From NCBI GenBank assembly GCA_019925795.1, contig CM034313.1:26028932-26092931 (forward strand): a stretch of 64,000 bases of DNA. Reading direction: 5' to 3'. The stretch is from Dendrobium chrysotoxum (taxonomy: Eukaryota; Streptophyta; Magnoliopsida; Asparagales; Orchidaceae). Each line of letters begins with the position of its first letter. Position 1 is the first letter of the stretch. This document shows positions 12,019 to 22,400 of the stretch, piece after piece. The notes beneath the pieces are model-generated. The model saw only the letters and a program-made list of their open reading frames with translations. It made no database searches and was not told where the DNA came from. The position numbers and the translations under genes were made by a program.

Positions 12019-12410
12019 AAAAACCTTAACCCTAGGTTAGGGTACACTAGGTTAAATAGATTTTTATACAGATCATTTTAAGCTATATCAATCCCTCCAC
12101 ACGATTTCTGTTCATTTCATCTATCTAATTTTAAAATTTCGTTACATTTGATCGATCCGATCGCTTGAACGAGCCAAAAAACGCTTTCTAGGGCGTTTTC
12201 CTGGTTTAGTTCAGGCGCACGTTTTTTAGACCGTTGATTTTCTGATCAACGGTCTTGATTGAGCCATTCCGCGGTTCTAATTAACTGCCGACTTGATCCG
12301 GCGGCTGATATCTCTGTCCGGACAAATCGTAGCCGTTAAATCATTACAGCGGGCGATCAAACGGCGTAGGATAGTGCTGACGTGGTTAAGTGATTGCGGC
12401 CCGTCGCCGA

Positions 12411-12439
12411 CAATCATTAGCATTTAATGCTAATGATTG
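12411..12439. repeat. Perfect 14-bp inverted repeat in the LTR
   Basis: CAATCATTAGCATT is followed by one T and its exact reverse complement. A third copy of the arm (CAATCATTAGC) begins at 12450. It lies at the edge of the GC-rich block and is repeated in the right LTR at 33391-33419. Confidence 0.85.
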
Positions 12440-12487
12440 CCTCTGTGGCAATCATTAGCCGCGGTTAAGCGAACCGCCCTGATGCCG

Positions 12488-12602
12488 CCACGTGCCCCTC
12501 CCGTAGCCGCGGTTTGAATCGGACGAGCTAGATCCCGCCACGTGGACCGACTCAGCGCCGCCGCCACGGTTTTGGATCCACCAACCAGACGTTGCCACGT
12601 GG
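12488..12602. promoter_or_regulatory. Three G-box/ABRE-type sites in a GC-rich block
   Basis: CCACGTGC (12488-12495), CCACGTGG (12538-12545) and CCACGTGG (12595-12602) fall inside a GC-rich island of about 450 bp that ends abruptly in AT-rich DNA. CACGTG is the core recognised by plant bZIP and bHLH factors. A related GC-rich block with GCCACGTGG sits at about 45285-45300 in the minus-strand giant LTR. The sites lie downstream of the TATA box, so a promoter role is uncertain. Confidence 0.45.
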
Positions 12603-12609
12603 CACTCCC

Positions 12610-15200
12610 GCTGTAAAAAAAAATATATATATATATTTTTTAAAATCATTTTTTTTTACTTTAATTTATTATTTCAAAATAAATATTAAATATTTATTTT
12701 AAATAATAAGATATATATTATATTTTAATATATTTTGAAAATTAATTTTTCCTAATTAAAAATTATTATTAATCTAATTTTATAATTATAACTTAAAGTT
12801 ATATTAATTTCAAATATTATTTATTAGAAATTAATAATTAACTTTTAAAATACTAAATATTCCATTTAATTATTAATTATTAAATATTAATTATTAAACA
12901 TTAATTATTTTAAGTAACTCACAACTTTAATTAATAATTGATTTATTTAATTTTTTTTTTTTAATTAATATTAAATGCTTTATAATATTAATTAACATTA
13001 ATGGATTTTAAAATTTTAATTAATATTAAGTTATTTAATGTTTTAATTTATATTAAATACTTTATGTTTTTTTTTATTATTAATATTAAACGATTTACAA
13101 TCTTAATTAATAATTAAATTATTTAATATTAAATATTTTACAACTTTAGTTAAATATTAAATGATTTTTAAAATCCCAATTAATATTAATTTATTTAATA
13201 TTATTTAAATGCTTTTAAATATTTTAATAAATAATCAATTAATTTCCAATGATTTAATTAATTAATATTAATTAATTAATTAATTATTTTCTTTTAAATT
13301 ATTTTAATTTTGAAATTAATTTAATTTAAGCTATATCTTATATTTCCATTAATTAAATTGTTAATTATTAATTAATATTAATTAATAATTAACAATTTGA
13401 ATATTTTTGAAAAAATTAGTATATACATGTATGTATACATATTTAAATAATTTTAAAATTCCAGAAAATTCTTAAAATTTAAATTAATTAATTTTAAAAT
13501 TATTTTAATCATTAATTAATTTAAAATTATTTAAAAATCCCTTCTAATTGGTTTAAACTTCAAAAATTCATAAGAAATTCATTTTAAATCAGAAAAATTA
13601 GTATAATATATCAAAATTTCCAGAAAATTGAGTACTTTAACTTGAGACTAATTTCAGAGATCAAACTTTGATTAATTTTAAGTTATTGTTAATTATTTGA
13701 TTATTTTAATATTTGATTAATATCCAATTAAATATTAAACCAATTATTTTAAAAATTAAAAACTTATTCTCAAATAATCTTTGTTAACCAGTAGATCTCC
13801 CATTTAGTTATTGAATTTATTTTCATTATATCTTTAAGTATTTTAATTTTAAAAACTCATATTTATATATATAGGTTTACAAATATATTAAATATTTAAA
13901 AAACTATTTTCAAGATAATATATAGATACTTAAATCTTTTAGATTGAGAGATCTACTATGAAATTTTAGACATAGATTGAATGTGTGAATAGAAATCTTG
14001 TGGGAGTGTTAGTGAATGGTTATGCTTTAATCATTCACTAATCTAGTTATTGTTCACATTTAATTAAGTATAAACTCTTGCATGTTTAAGGACATACACA
14101 CACCACTTAGTTTAAGGCTCTCTTAGATATAGGATTGATTGTGTTTATATGTGTACTTATCATGCATATGTTATGTTGAGGGTTAGAGACTTTGATTTGA
14201 ACCTAATTAACCTAGTGTCATTAAGGACAATAATTAAGGATCTTAATTAGAAAACTTAGAAAATTCCAATAATTAAGATACATTTCCAATTGACTTGAAA
14301 CTTTGAACATTCAAACTTAGTGACACATACAGCCTCAAGAAAAATTCTCACTGAATTTTGAATTCATTAAGTCTATTAATTAACCTAATCAAACTTAAAC
14401 CTTAATTAAGCCCTTAAACCTTCCAGAAAATGTAATAAATTAAGTTTAAATCCAAAAATTACACGTAATACCTCAAACTTACCAGAATTGAACCCTTAAT
14501 CAATGAAAAATAAAAGCCCCTTGACTGGACTTCAAAACTAAGTTTAATTTAATTTCAATTGAAATTCAATATTTAATTAATTTAATTAATTAAAAATAAT
14601 TAAAAATTCCAAAAATTTCTCAAACACTTGGAAATCACTCCTTAGGTCATTCCTGACCTTTGGAGTTGATTTCAAGGAGTTTGGAGATCATTTGGATTCA
14701 AACCACAAAAAGGGCTTTAATTAAACAATTTAAATAATTCATTAAATACTCAAAAATTCAAAAATTCATAACTAATTCAAATGAACTCCAAATTGAGCAA
14801 ACTCAAAGGCATACAACTCATCTTAAGCTCTAATATTTATTAAAAATGTTAAGTTTCCAGAAATCAAACAAATTTGAAAAAGTCAACTTTTGGTCAAACT
14901 TAGTTCAAAATCAAGTCAAAACTTCAAACCTTCATAATAAAATGTAGAAAAATCCAATTTCAATGTACTTACTGTCTAACTGATCGTATTAAGGTCTAAT
15001 ATTTTAATAAAATATTAACTTTCTAGAAAACACTTTAAATCAAAAAGTTAACTTTTGACCCTTGAATTAAATCATTAAAATAATCCAGAAAATTCCAAAA
15101 TTCAATAAATCATCCAAAATTCCAGAAAACATTAATTTGAACTTAAAACCAGCAACCAACCAATCTTAATTAAAATTAACCAACCTTTAAACCTTAATCA
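12610..15200. other. Very AT-rich part of the LTR
   Basis: About 2.6 kb made largely of TTAATTAA/ATTAAT words with almost no G or C to about 13560, then G-poor sequence. There is no gene. The same layout (GC-rich block, then AT-rich desert) is seen in the LTR at 58542 (about 61620-62880). Under the splicing model it is intron. AT-richness is typical of efficiently spliced plant introns. Confidence 0.7.
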
Positions 15201-15216
15201 AACTCAAATCATTTAA

Positions 15217-15315
15217 TTATATCGGGTACCACTGGGTAACCCAGGCCTACGAGGCTATTAAATTAGCCCCAAGGAAGGTGAAATAAACTTCACGGCCTCG
15301 GTGTGCAACAAAGGT
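15217..15315. repeat. GC-rich island of small hairpins in U5
   Basis: Within AT-rich DNA lies a chain of self-complementary words: CTGGGTAACCCAG, GGCTATTAAATTAGCC, and GTGAA...TTCAC. GGCCTACGAGGC is partly matched by GGCCTCGG. This suggests a compact RNA fold. The function is unknown. Confidence 0.55.
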
Positions 15316-15704
15316 GATATCCAACAAACAATTAAAATTAAGTTTAAAATCAATCTCAAGTCATTAATACTTAAATTCAAATTAAATCTCCCTTAAGCCT
15401 TCAACTAACCAGAACTTTAAACAACTTCAATCAAATCATCCTATTTAGGACACATCAAAGCCACACAGCCTACCTCACACACCTTAGATGGTTTGCTAGG
15501 ACAACCAACTCTAGTCTTAGGCTAGGCCGGTGTTTACTTTTCTGCTGTATGCCGGATTTTCAAGCTTTTACTGCATGCTGTTTGCTAGTATTAGAATTGA
15601 TGTGATTGTTTATTTATTTAATGCATTCTGTGATGTGATTGATTGTACGATTAGATCTACCCCTAGGCTAGGAACGATTTGTACTAATTCAATCTTATGC
15701 AGGT

Positions 15705-15813
15705 GGCCATGCTCATACAGGGCATAAATTAAAGGGGGCAAAAATCATGATTATTAAATTGCACAGGTGCTAAGCATGCTTAAGTCCCCCTTTAAATCAA
15801 AAAGAGCATGGCC
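15705..15813. repeat. Nested triple stem-loop in U5
   Basis: Three stems sit inside one another. The outer is GGCCATGCTC (15705-15714) with GAGCATGGCC (15804-15813). The middle is AAAGGGGG (15731-15738) with CCCCCTTT (15786-15793). The inner is the palindrome TAAGCATGCTTA (15771-15782). All arms are perfect. The set is repeated in the right LTR near 36687-36795. As it lies downstream of the predicted splice donor, it would be present only in unspliced RNA. Confidence 0.7.
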
Positions 15814-17389
15814 AAGTGTGGCTGGTTTGAGCATTTAAATTTCAATATATTAACTGCTTGGGATGTCAAATATAAACTGCTGATTATTAGGATAACCCTG
15901 CAGGTTGTTGAGTCTAGATTTTTAATTTCAATTTGATGTAATTTGATTTGATTTCGAGTTGTATTATTTAAAGTACTTTGAGATTGAGACATTTAAAATC
16001 CAATTTGGAATCCAAAGAGGAAGGAACATCCCTTAGGGGAGAGTTCCTATCCATTTGGAGATCCAAATTAGGATGAAGTTCAAGTATCCAAAGAGAAAAG
16101 ATAACACCCCTATTCAGGGGGAGTTTCTTTTCATTTGGATATCCAGACCCGACGATCCAAGGAGTTCTAAGGAGACGAAGAAGTGAAGAACGAGAAGAAT
16201 CTCAAATCTCAAAGTCACTTAACTCTTAGGAGTAGAATCCGGGTTGTAGTCAGTGGTACCCGGCCATTTTACTTTCCTGCAGACCCCGGGTTGTATAATT
16301 AAGGGCACTTGCCTATGGACTTTCAGTTTGAGCATTTATTTAATTAATTTAATTATTTGATTGATTTGATTACTTGATGTTGATTGCGATTAAGGACTTG
16401 CATGCTTTTAGTAATTTTTTTTTTTGGCGCTTATTGCATGTCGTATTTGATTTAGCCTGGAACCCGATCGGAGGCTCGTGAGGGTACGGTCATTAACCTT
16501 TTCTACTTAAACAAAATTAAAATATTTAAGCTCAGATAGAAACTCTAACGCTCTTAAGAAGTAAGCCCGGACTCGCCGGGAGTTTTTCATGCATACATCT
16601 TGACTTTTCTCATCCTTGTTAGGCACCTCCCTGCCTGCGGGTTCTGGCAGACCACCTGACCTATTAGGGTGCAGTTCTGTCCAAGGGGATGTTGTGCAAT
16701 CTTTAGGATAAAACCTATTTTTTAAGCCTATTTTAAAACTGCTTCATATTGATTTAAGCATTTCATCGAGTCAACTAGCATGCATTGCATTAGATACAAA
16801 TTAAAAATTGAGTCTAAATTTTAATTGCAATTTATTTAGGCATTTAACCCAACATATGTTAAGGGGTCAATTAGGATCTGCTCTAGATGTCGACCCCAAT
16901 TCTTTAAACCAATCTTAATCAATGTCCTTAACCACTCTACATTTAAAGACTTTGACTCATGGTTTTAAAAGCGTTTAGGTGGTTTAGCTGGCTCCCCAAT
17001 CCAGGCCGGGGTAAGTCCAGATTGCATTGCATTAGCTAGGTTCTGGGTCACTGATTCTCAGTACCCATTTTAGACTTAGGTTCTGAGGCAATGTTCAATC
17101 TTAAGACCTCAATCTTTTGGGAATCTAATTCCCATTTTCTAATAAAATTGATCATTTAAACATTAAATTTCTTTCAATCAAATTCAAGCCCAACACTTAG
17201 GACAGTTTGAGGTGTTTCTGAAGCAATTCAGAATCTCAAAATACCTCCTACTTCTCATCCTTTGACCTCCAGAAAGAACTGTTCAAATTTGATCCAATCC
17301 CATTTGAAAATTCAAGTCCTTAACCTTCTTTGATATCAATCTTTGAATTCTTAAATAAAATTCGTATCGCTATTTTAATCGAGAGTATT

Positions 17390-17447
17390 CGTAGGAAATT
17401 TTCTGGTTTCCTACGATGTAATTAACTACGAGGGCTTGCGCTCGTAG
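17390..17447. repeat. Twin-hairpin module near the end of U5
   Basis: Hairpin I pairs CGTAGGAAA (17390-17398) with TTTCCTACG (17407-17415). A TAATTAACTA linker follows. Hairpin II pairs CTACGAG (17426-17432) with CTCGTAG (17441-17447). The same layout with different stem sequences and the same linker occurs at 48555-48599 and 63951-63998, so the structure rather than the sequence is kept. Confidence 0.75.
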
Positions 17448-17517
17448 GAGATTTAGAAACCCAGACCAGATTTTCAAAAATCAAAATTTTAAAACTCTTA
17501 ATTAATTAACTTTGGGA

Positions 17518-17538
17518 AATCAAACAAAAAAATGGCGA
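17518..17538 (+). repeat. Copy of the LTR-end/PBS junction inside the LTR
   Basis: Twenty-one bases here are identical to 17901-17921, which span the last nine bases of the LTR, the A spacer and the first six bases of the primer binding site. The match stops right after TGGCGA. The copy lies 383 bp upstream of the real junction and is also inside the right LTR (ending near 38520). This may record a former LTR end, meaning the LTR grew by taking in leader sequence. Confidence 0.75.
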
Positions 17539-17915
17539 TCGTTATTGCCATGTTCAAATAATTAACCATAAGTGATATTTTCTTCCTTTGAGATGATATA
17601 TCACTTATTGATATAACTTTGAATATGAAATTAACGATAATTTATCCAGATTATCATAGCCAGATATTTGATTGAACTTCATTTTGATTCTTTGGGATCA
17701 TATGTGGTTCCCTTTTGAATCTAGCTATGACATTCAGGACCAGATTTGCAATTCTAATTTTGAACTCATTAGGAGATTTTATCTCTGCCTTTCGAGGTAG
17801 TATATTATCACTAATAGATGTTCAATTTCAGGATTCAAATTTAAATGTCAATTTTAAATTATTCCCAAAGATAATTAACATTTTTAAAAATATATTTTTC
17901 AATCAAACAAAAAAA

Positions 17916-17933
17916 TGGCGACTCCGCTGGGGA
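17916..17933 (+). other. Primer binding site
   Basis: TGGCGACTCCGCTGGGGA lies six bases after the LTR end. The TGG start is complementary to the CCA tail of tRNA, and this PBS type is the one usual for Tat/Ogre elements, where it is reported to match tRNA-Arg. I did not check the tRNA directly. Confidence 0.85.
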
Positions 17934-18102
17934 AAATCTTTCTCTCTATCTTTAATAGCGGTACGAATTTTATTGCATCGGTAGTTTTGACTACCTTTCT
18001 TCCGTTGGTCCCTCTACCCATTTCTTCCTTGGGGGAGTGTGGCCAACTCAATTAAGACATATGAAAAGAGAGGTGAGTGTAGGAAATCTCTCTCAAAGTC
18101 TG

Positions 18103-19332
18103 GCTTTGACATTTTGCCTCCGAGTTCATTGGTAGAGCGAAAGAGTCAAGCTGAGCTTTTCAAAGTCTTTCTGTACATGTTGTAAACTTGCATGCAAATA
18201 AATCATAGCGTGCTAAGTTTCACGATTTACAGAAGATTTCTCTAACTTCAAAGTCATAATTTCAAATGTCTAGCAAAATTCCATTGTTTTCAAATCTCAA
18301 TCAATTCCTATATCTTATCATTACATATAGGACTGTAATTCCTATAATTCAATATGTGTGATAGGATATAGATTCCTCTTCCAAATTTTAACCCAAAGTT
18401 TGAAATTTTCTGGTTAATCTAACCTTTGACATTTCAATCCCGAATCATTAGTCGGAATGAAAGAGTCAGGTTAGCTTATAACATTCCCCCTATTTTTGCA
18501 AACCGTTATGTTGAATATACGTTCAACACTTCGAGTTTCAAAATAAGGGGGGGGGGGTGCTGTCGGAAATTCAAATTTTCAGAAAATATCCGTTCAATTC
18601 TCTTCAAGTTTTAATCATCACGTGTCGAATGTTCTTCTACAATACTTCTTGTAGATGAACATCGATAATTCAAATTCAACATTTAGTTTCAATATCTTTC
18701 AAATTTTTGAACTCTGACATTTTATCCTTGATAAGATATAAAGAGTCGAGTTCCTTCCTGTAAAATCTTCCCTAATGTTTGTAAACTGTCTTGTTGAATG
18801 TAAATTCAACACCTCAAGTTTCAAAAAAAATAAGGGGAGATGCTGCCGGATTTTTGAGTCGTTCAAATTCCCTTTCAATTCAAAATCAATTTTCACTGTC
18901 GCATGTACTACTACAACATTCTCTTGTAGTATAACATGTACTATCTCCAGATTCAAATTTAATCATCTAGTCTTTTCATCAAGTCAAACCTCTGACATCT
19001 TATCCCTAGCCTGATCAGTGGGATATGAGAGTCGAGTCAAAACTCCTTGACTTTCTTTGATATTTTGTTAACTATCAAGTTGAAATCAAATCCGACTTAA
19101 TGGTTTCAAATAGTCAAAGAAAATCTTTCAATTTTCAGAATTTCAAATCCCCGTCAAATTCTTTCAAATCAAATCCAGACCATTGTTGTTATACGTTCTC
19201 TACAACATTCTCTTGTAGTTGAACATATACAATAAAAATTCAAATTTTCTTCAAGTCAAAATTGATATCTATACTTTATCACTACATATCGGATTATAAT
19301 TCCTATAATTCGATTTATGCGATAAAATATAG
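18103..19332 (+). repeat. Leader region with nine alternating stem-loops
   Basis: Three hairpin families recur between PBS and gag. H1 has a TGACAT...GAGTC(A/G) core: 18103-18151, 18419-18474, 18709-18753 and 18990-19036. Its outer stems differ but pair (GCTTTGAC/GTCAAGC; CTAACC/GGTTAG; GAACTC/GAGTTC; CTC/GAG). H3 is CTACAA/TTGTAG with variable outer arms: about 18626-18666, 18902-18940 and 19188-19232. H2 is CTATAxxTTATC paired with its complement: 18308-18371 and 19269-19332. The order H1-H2-H1-H3-H1-H3-H1-H3-H2 is a degenerate tandem structure of roughly 240-320 bp modules. No long reading frame is present, so an RNA role such as packaging, dimerisation or translation control is likely but unproven. 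Confidence 0.75.
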
Positions 19333-19380
19333 AAAATTTCTTGTCAAAATTCAAATTCAAAAATTTGATTCAAGTCTTCT

Positions 19381-19394
19381 CTTTCAAATTTCAG
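19381..19394 (+). other. Predicted 3' splice site just before gag
   Basis: CTTTCAAATTTCAG|A, preceded by the pyrimidine-rich TCAAGTCTTCT, is a strong plant acceptor. It is 18 nt before the first in-frame ATG at 19413 and directly after the last leader hairpin. Joined to the donor at 12017 it would place the gag-pol start close to a short 5' exon. Confidence 0.5.
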
Positions 19395-19412
19395 ACAATC
19401 AAATCTCCTGCA

Positions 19413-22400
19413 ATGACTGGGAAACTTCTGTTCTCTGTTGACCGAGACCTCCAAGTCGAAGAGTTAATTCATAACAGTGCGATTCAGTTTGGGATGGGTT
19501 TCAAGACTCTGAAACTGTCTGTTAATGGTGGAACAATCATCAATCTCGCTGCTGAGGGCGAGAATGGTCCAGTAGTGGAACTAACTGTGGGAGCTACGAG
19601 TGACCTTCCCCCAGTGTTGGAACTGGCAGCAGGTGCTACCCTTACACCTTCTGCACCCTCAGTCCAGAGTGAGGACAAGAAAATTGAAGTAAAGTCTACT
19701 GTTGAAAAAGGATCTTCTAGTTCTGCAGCACTGTTTGGCACTAAGAGTGCTAGGAAGAACTACCTGAGAAGGATAAGGAAGAAAATTACAAAGTCAAGGA
19801 AGATAGCTGAACAGAAAGCCTTGAGTTTAGTTGAGCCTGAGGCTGCTGAGGAGCTGCCTATCCCTGCCTTTTCTCCACTCCTGAAAGGGAGTCGTTTTCA
19901 CCCCCTCGCAGCTGCTGCAGGGGAGGAGAGAGTCACGCGGATTGCTAGCTCTCCACCTAGCCCGGTCGACTACACTGTTAAGAGAACCACCAAGGAGAAG
20001 AACACTTTGAGAACTAGGATGTTAAGGAACATCATTCATACCTGTGCTGCTGAGACAGGTCAGACCAAAGAACAATATGTAAGACACCTGAAGGGGGTGA
20101 TCTCACATAAACTTGAAAAAGAAGTTCTGAAAGAAGAAAAATCTGAAGCAAGAAACCTGACTCCTCAGCCAGTGAGAAGAAACAAAAAGTTCGTTAAACA
20201 ACCAGTTGCCTCAGTGTTAGTAGATGGATATCATTGGGTGCCTCGTCTCCCAACTGCCAAAACTGAGGAGATAGTTTTAACTGGGTCTGGTAGGAGTCAC
20301 CCTCTCAGTGGTAGACCTCCAGTTCCCCCTTCAAGACTCTCAAAGTTGGCCCCTGTGATAGCCAAATCAAAAGAGATCGTCAAAGACTTACAACCAGTTG
20401 ATGTTAAGGGCAAGAGGCCCATACTTTTGGATGAACCTTATGTGCCAATGAAGATAAGCAGAACTGTTGGGATTCAGATTAGAGAGACACCAGTTCAGTT
20501 ATCAGCTCAGTTACCAGTCCAGTCACCTGTTAAGGTCCCCCGACTCTTTATTCAGGGATGTGAGGATTCTCCTCAGATTGATGTTGGAGTTCCTACAAGT
20601 CAAACTCCTTCGTCACCTGTTAGGTTAGATATCCCTCACCCTATTGAGGATGTCACCCTCATGACTACCGACCCCGGGACAGTCGGAGGGGAGGGGACAG
20701 AACTTGAGGATGATCAAGAAATGTTGGATCAGTTAGTGGCAGAACCTACTGCTGATGACTTGAAAATTCAAGAGGTCCTCACCCAGTTCGGAGATGAGGA
20801 ATTTGAAGAGATGATTAACTATAAAGGGTACCTACCAATCGATCTCGAGTCAATCGAGGGTAGACCGGTCGATGAGGTGGTACAAGAAATAAGGGATATA
20901 CTCAAAAACAAGGCAATTGAAGCCTTTGATCCAGAAGCAGATGATCTGATGGAAGAAGATTCAGCTGGGAACATTTGTATGGTTGAGACCAGAGCATCAA
21001 ATAAAGATGTTGAGCCTTCAAGACACCGATCTGGTAAAGAAGAAGCCTCTGCAGCAGTAGATTCAGACTCTGATGGATCAATTAAATTGAATGAGAAAGA
21101 TGAATACATTAAGAGTCTGGAGAGCAAAATTGAACAGATGATGCTCAGAATGGAACAGATGCAAAATCAGATGATCAAGGCACAGCAATCTCAATCCGAG
21201 CAGTTGCAACCTACAACACACACAGTGGGTGAGCACAGTAGGAAAACAGAATCAAGTCCTAGAACTCCAGAGGTTGCTTCCCCAACCTCTCCAGCCGACA
21301 AAGATATCCGCCAGATGATTGAAACCCAGGTAAGGGAGGCCTTAGCCCATTCTCAAGGGACTGTATCTATTCCAAAGGGTAGACCCTACCCTGAAGAATA
21401 TGATTCAGTCTCTTATCCTAAAGGCTTTGTGCCACCTTCATTCAAAGTTTTTAGTGGGTTAGAAAACCCAAGACAGCACCTGGCCCACTTCCGAGCGAGT
21501 TGTTGCAACGCAGGAGGGTCAGATGCTCTACTCTTTCGCCAGTTTGTAAGTAGTCTATCCGGTATTGCTTTTGAGTGGTACGCAGATCTACCTAATGGTT
21601 CAGTGAAAACATTCACAGAGCTCGAGAGTCTATTCTTAAAGAGATTCTCAGGAGCTCAGCAGCGTGTAACCGTTGGTGATCTCGTCATCGAAAAACAAAA
21701 ACCGGGAGAGTCTTTGGTTGAGTACATCTTGAGATGGCGAAATCTCTCGATGAAGTGTGAACCCCAGTTGCAAGAGCAACATGCAGTGGAGATTCTTTTA
21801 AAGAACATCCACGGGCCTATTGCTTTTCTCCTGAAGGGTTTCACTATCAAAACCTTTGAAAAACTTTTGAATAAGGCTAGTAATCTACAGGAAGAGGCTT
21901 CCAAAATGCCATTCCTGAAGGATTCTACTGAGGAAAAGAAAGCTAGCAAACCATTGAAATCTTTTGAAAAGAGAACAGCAATGGTTTCAGCTGTTGATAA
22001 GGGGAAGAAACCAATGAATGTTCAGTCCAGTAATTCTCCAATACAACAAACTCAGAAATCTCCACCTTTTCAGGTAACTTCTCAATCCACAAGAGATTCT
22101 CACCCGATTTCTTTTAAAGAGAGATTGGCTCGCACATATCCATTTAAGAGAGAGTCGGTGAGAAAGATCTTTAAAAGTCTTCAGAAGAAGCCAGATTTTC
22201 GATTGCCGGAGGCCAAGAAGCCGGAAGAGGCAAATAAGAAGGATGATCCAACTTTTTGCCCCTACCATCGCATGTTAGGCCACACAATCGAAGACTGCAT
22301 CGTCTTCAAAGATTGGCTAGAAAAGAACTTCCGTCAAGGTAATATTATAATTCCAAAGGAGTACCTGGTCGATCCGGATCAGGGGTCTGTCAAATCTATC

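Larger units (their letters stand above)
9405..17909 (+). repeat. Left LTR (8505 bp)
   Basis: Starts TGTTGACC and ends AAACA. It matches 30385-38891 base for base apart from eight substitutions that I found (10179, 10544, 10608, 11481, 12002, 14480, 14912, 15049) and run-length changes near 12615, 12645 and 12950. From left to right: short-hairpin array; W-box-rich promoter block; TATA box and about 450 bp of leader exon; GC-rich block with G-boxes; 2.5 kb of very AT-rich DNA; and a U5 portion with several stem-loops. No protein domain is encoded inside it. Offset to the right LTR is 20980 before 12600 and 20982 after about 13000. Confidence 0.97.

Noticed and set aside
15530..15992. 65- and 66-codon frames in the LTRs (repeated at 36512-36974)
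   Set aside because: They are duplicated only because the LTRs are duplicated, have no recognisable content, and lie over hairpin-forming U5 sequence.
19341..19412. Upstream extension of gag-pol to a TTG
   Set aside because: Plant ribosomes use AUG. The 24 extra codons overlap the pyrimidine tract and acceptor of the predicted intron, so the start was set at 19413.
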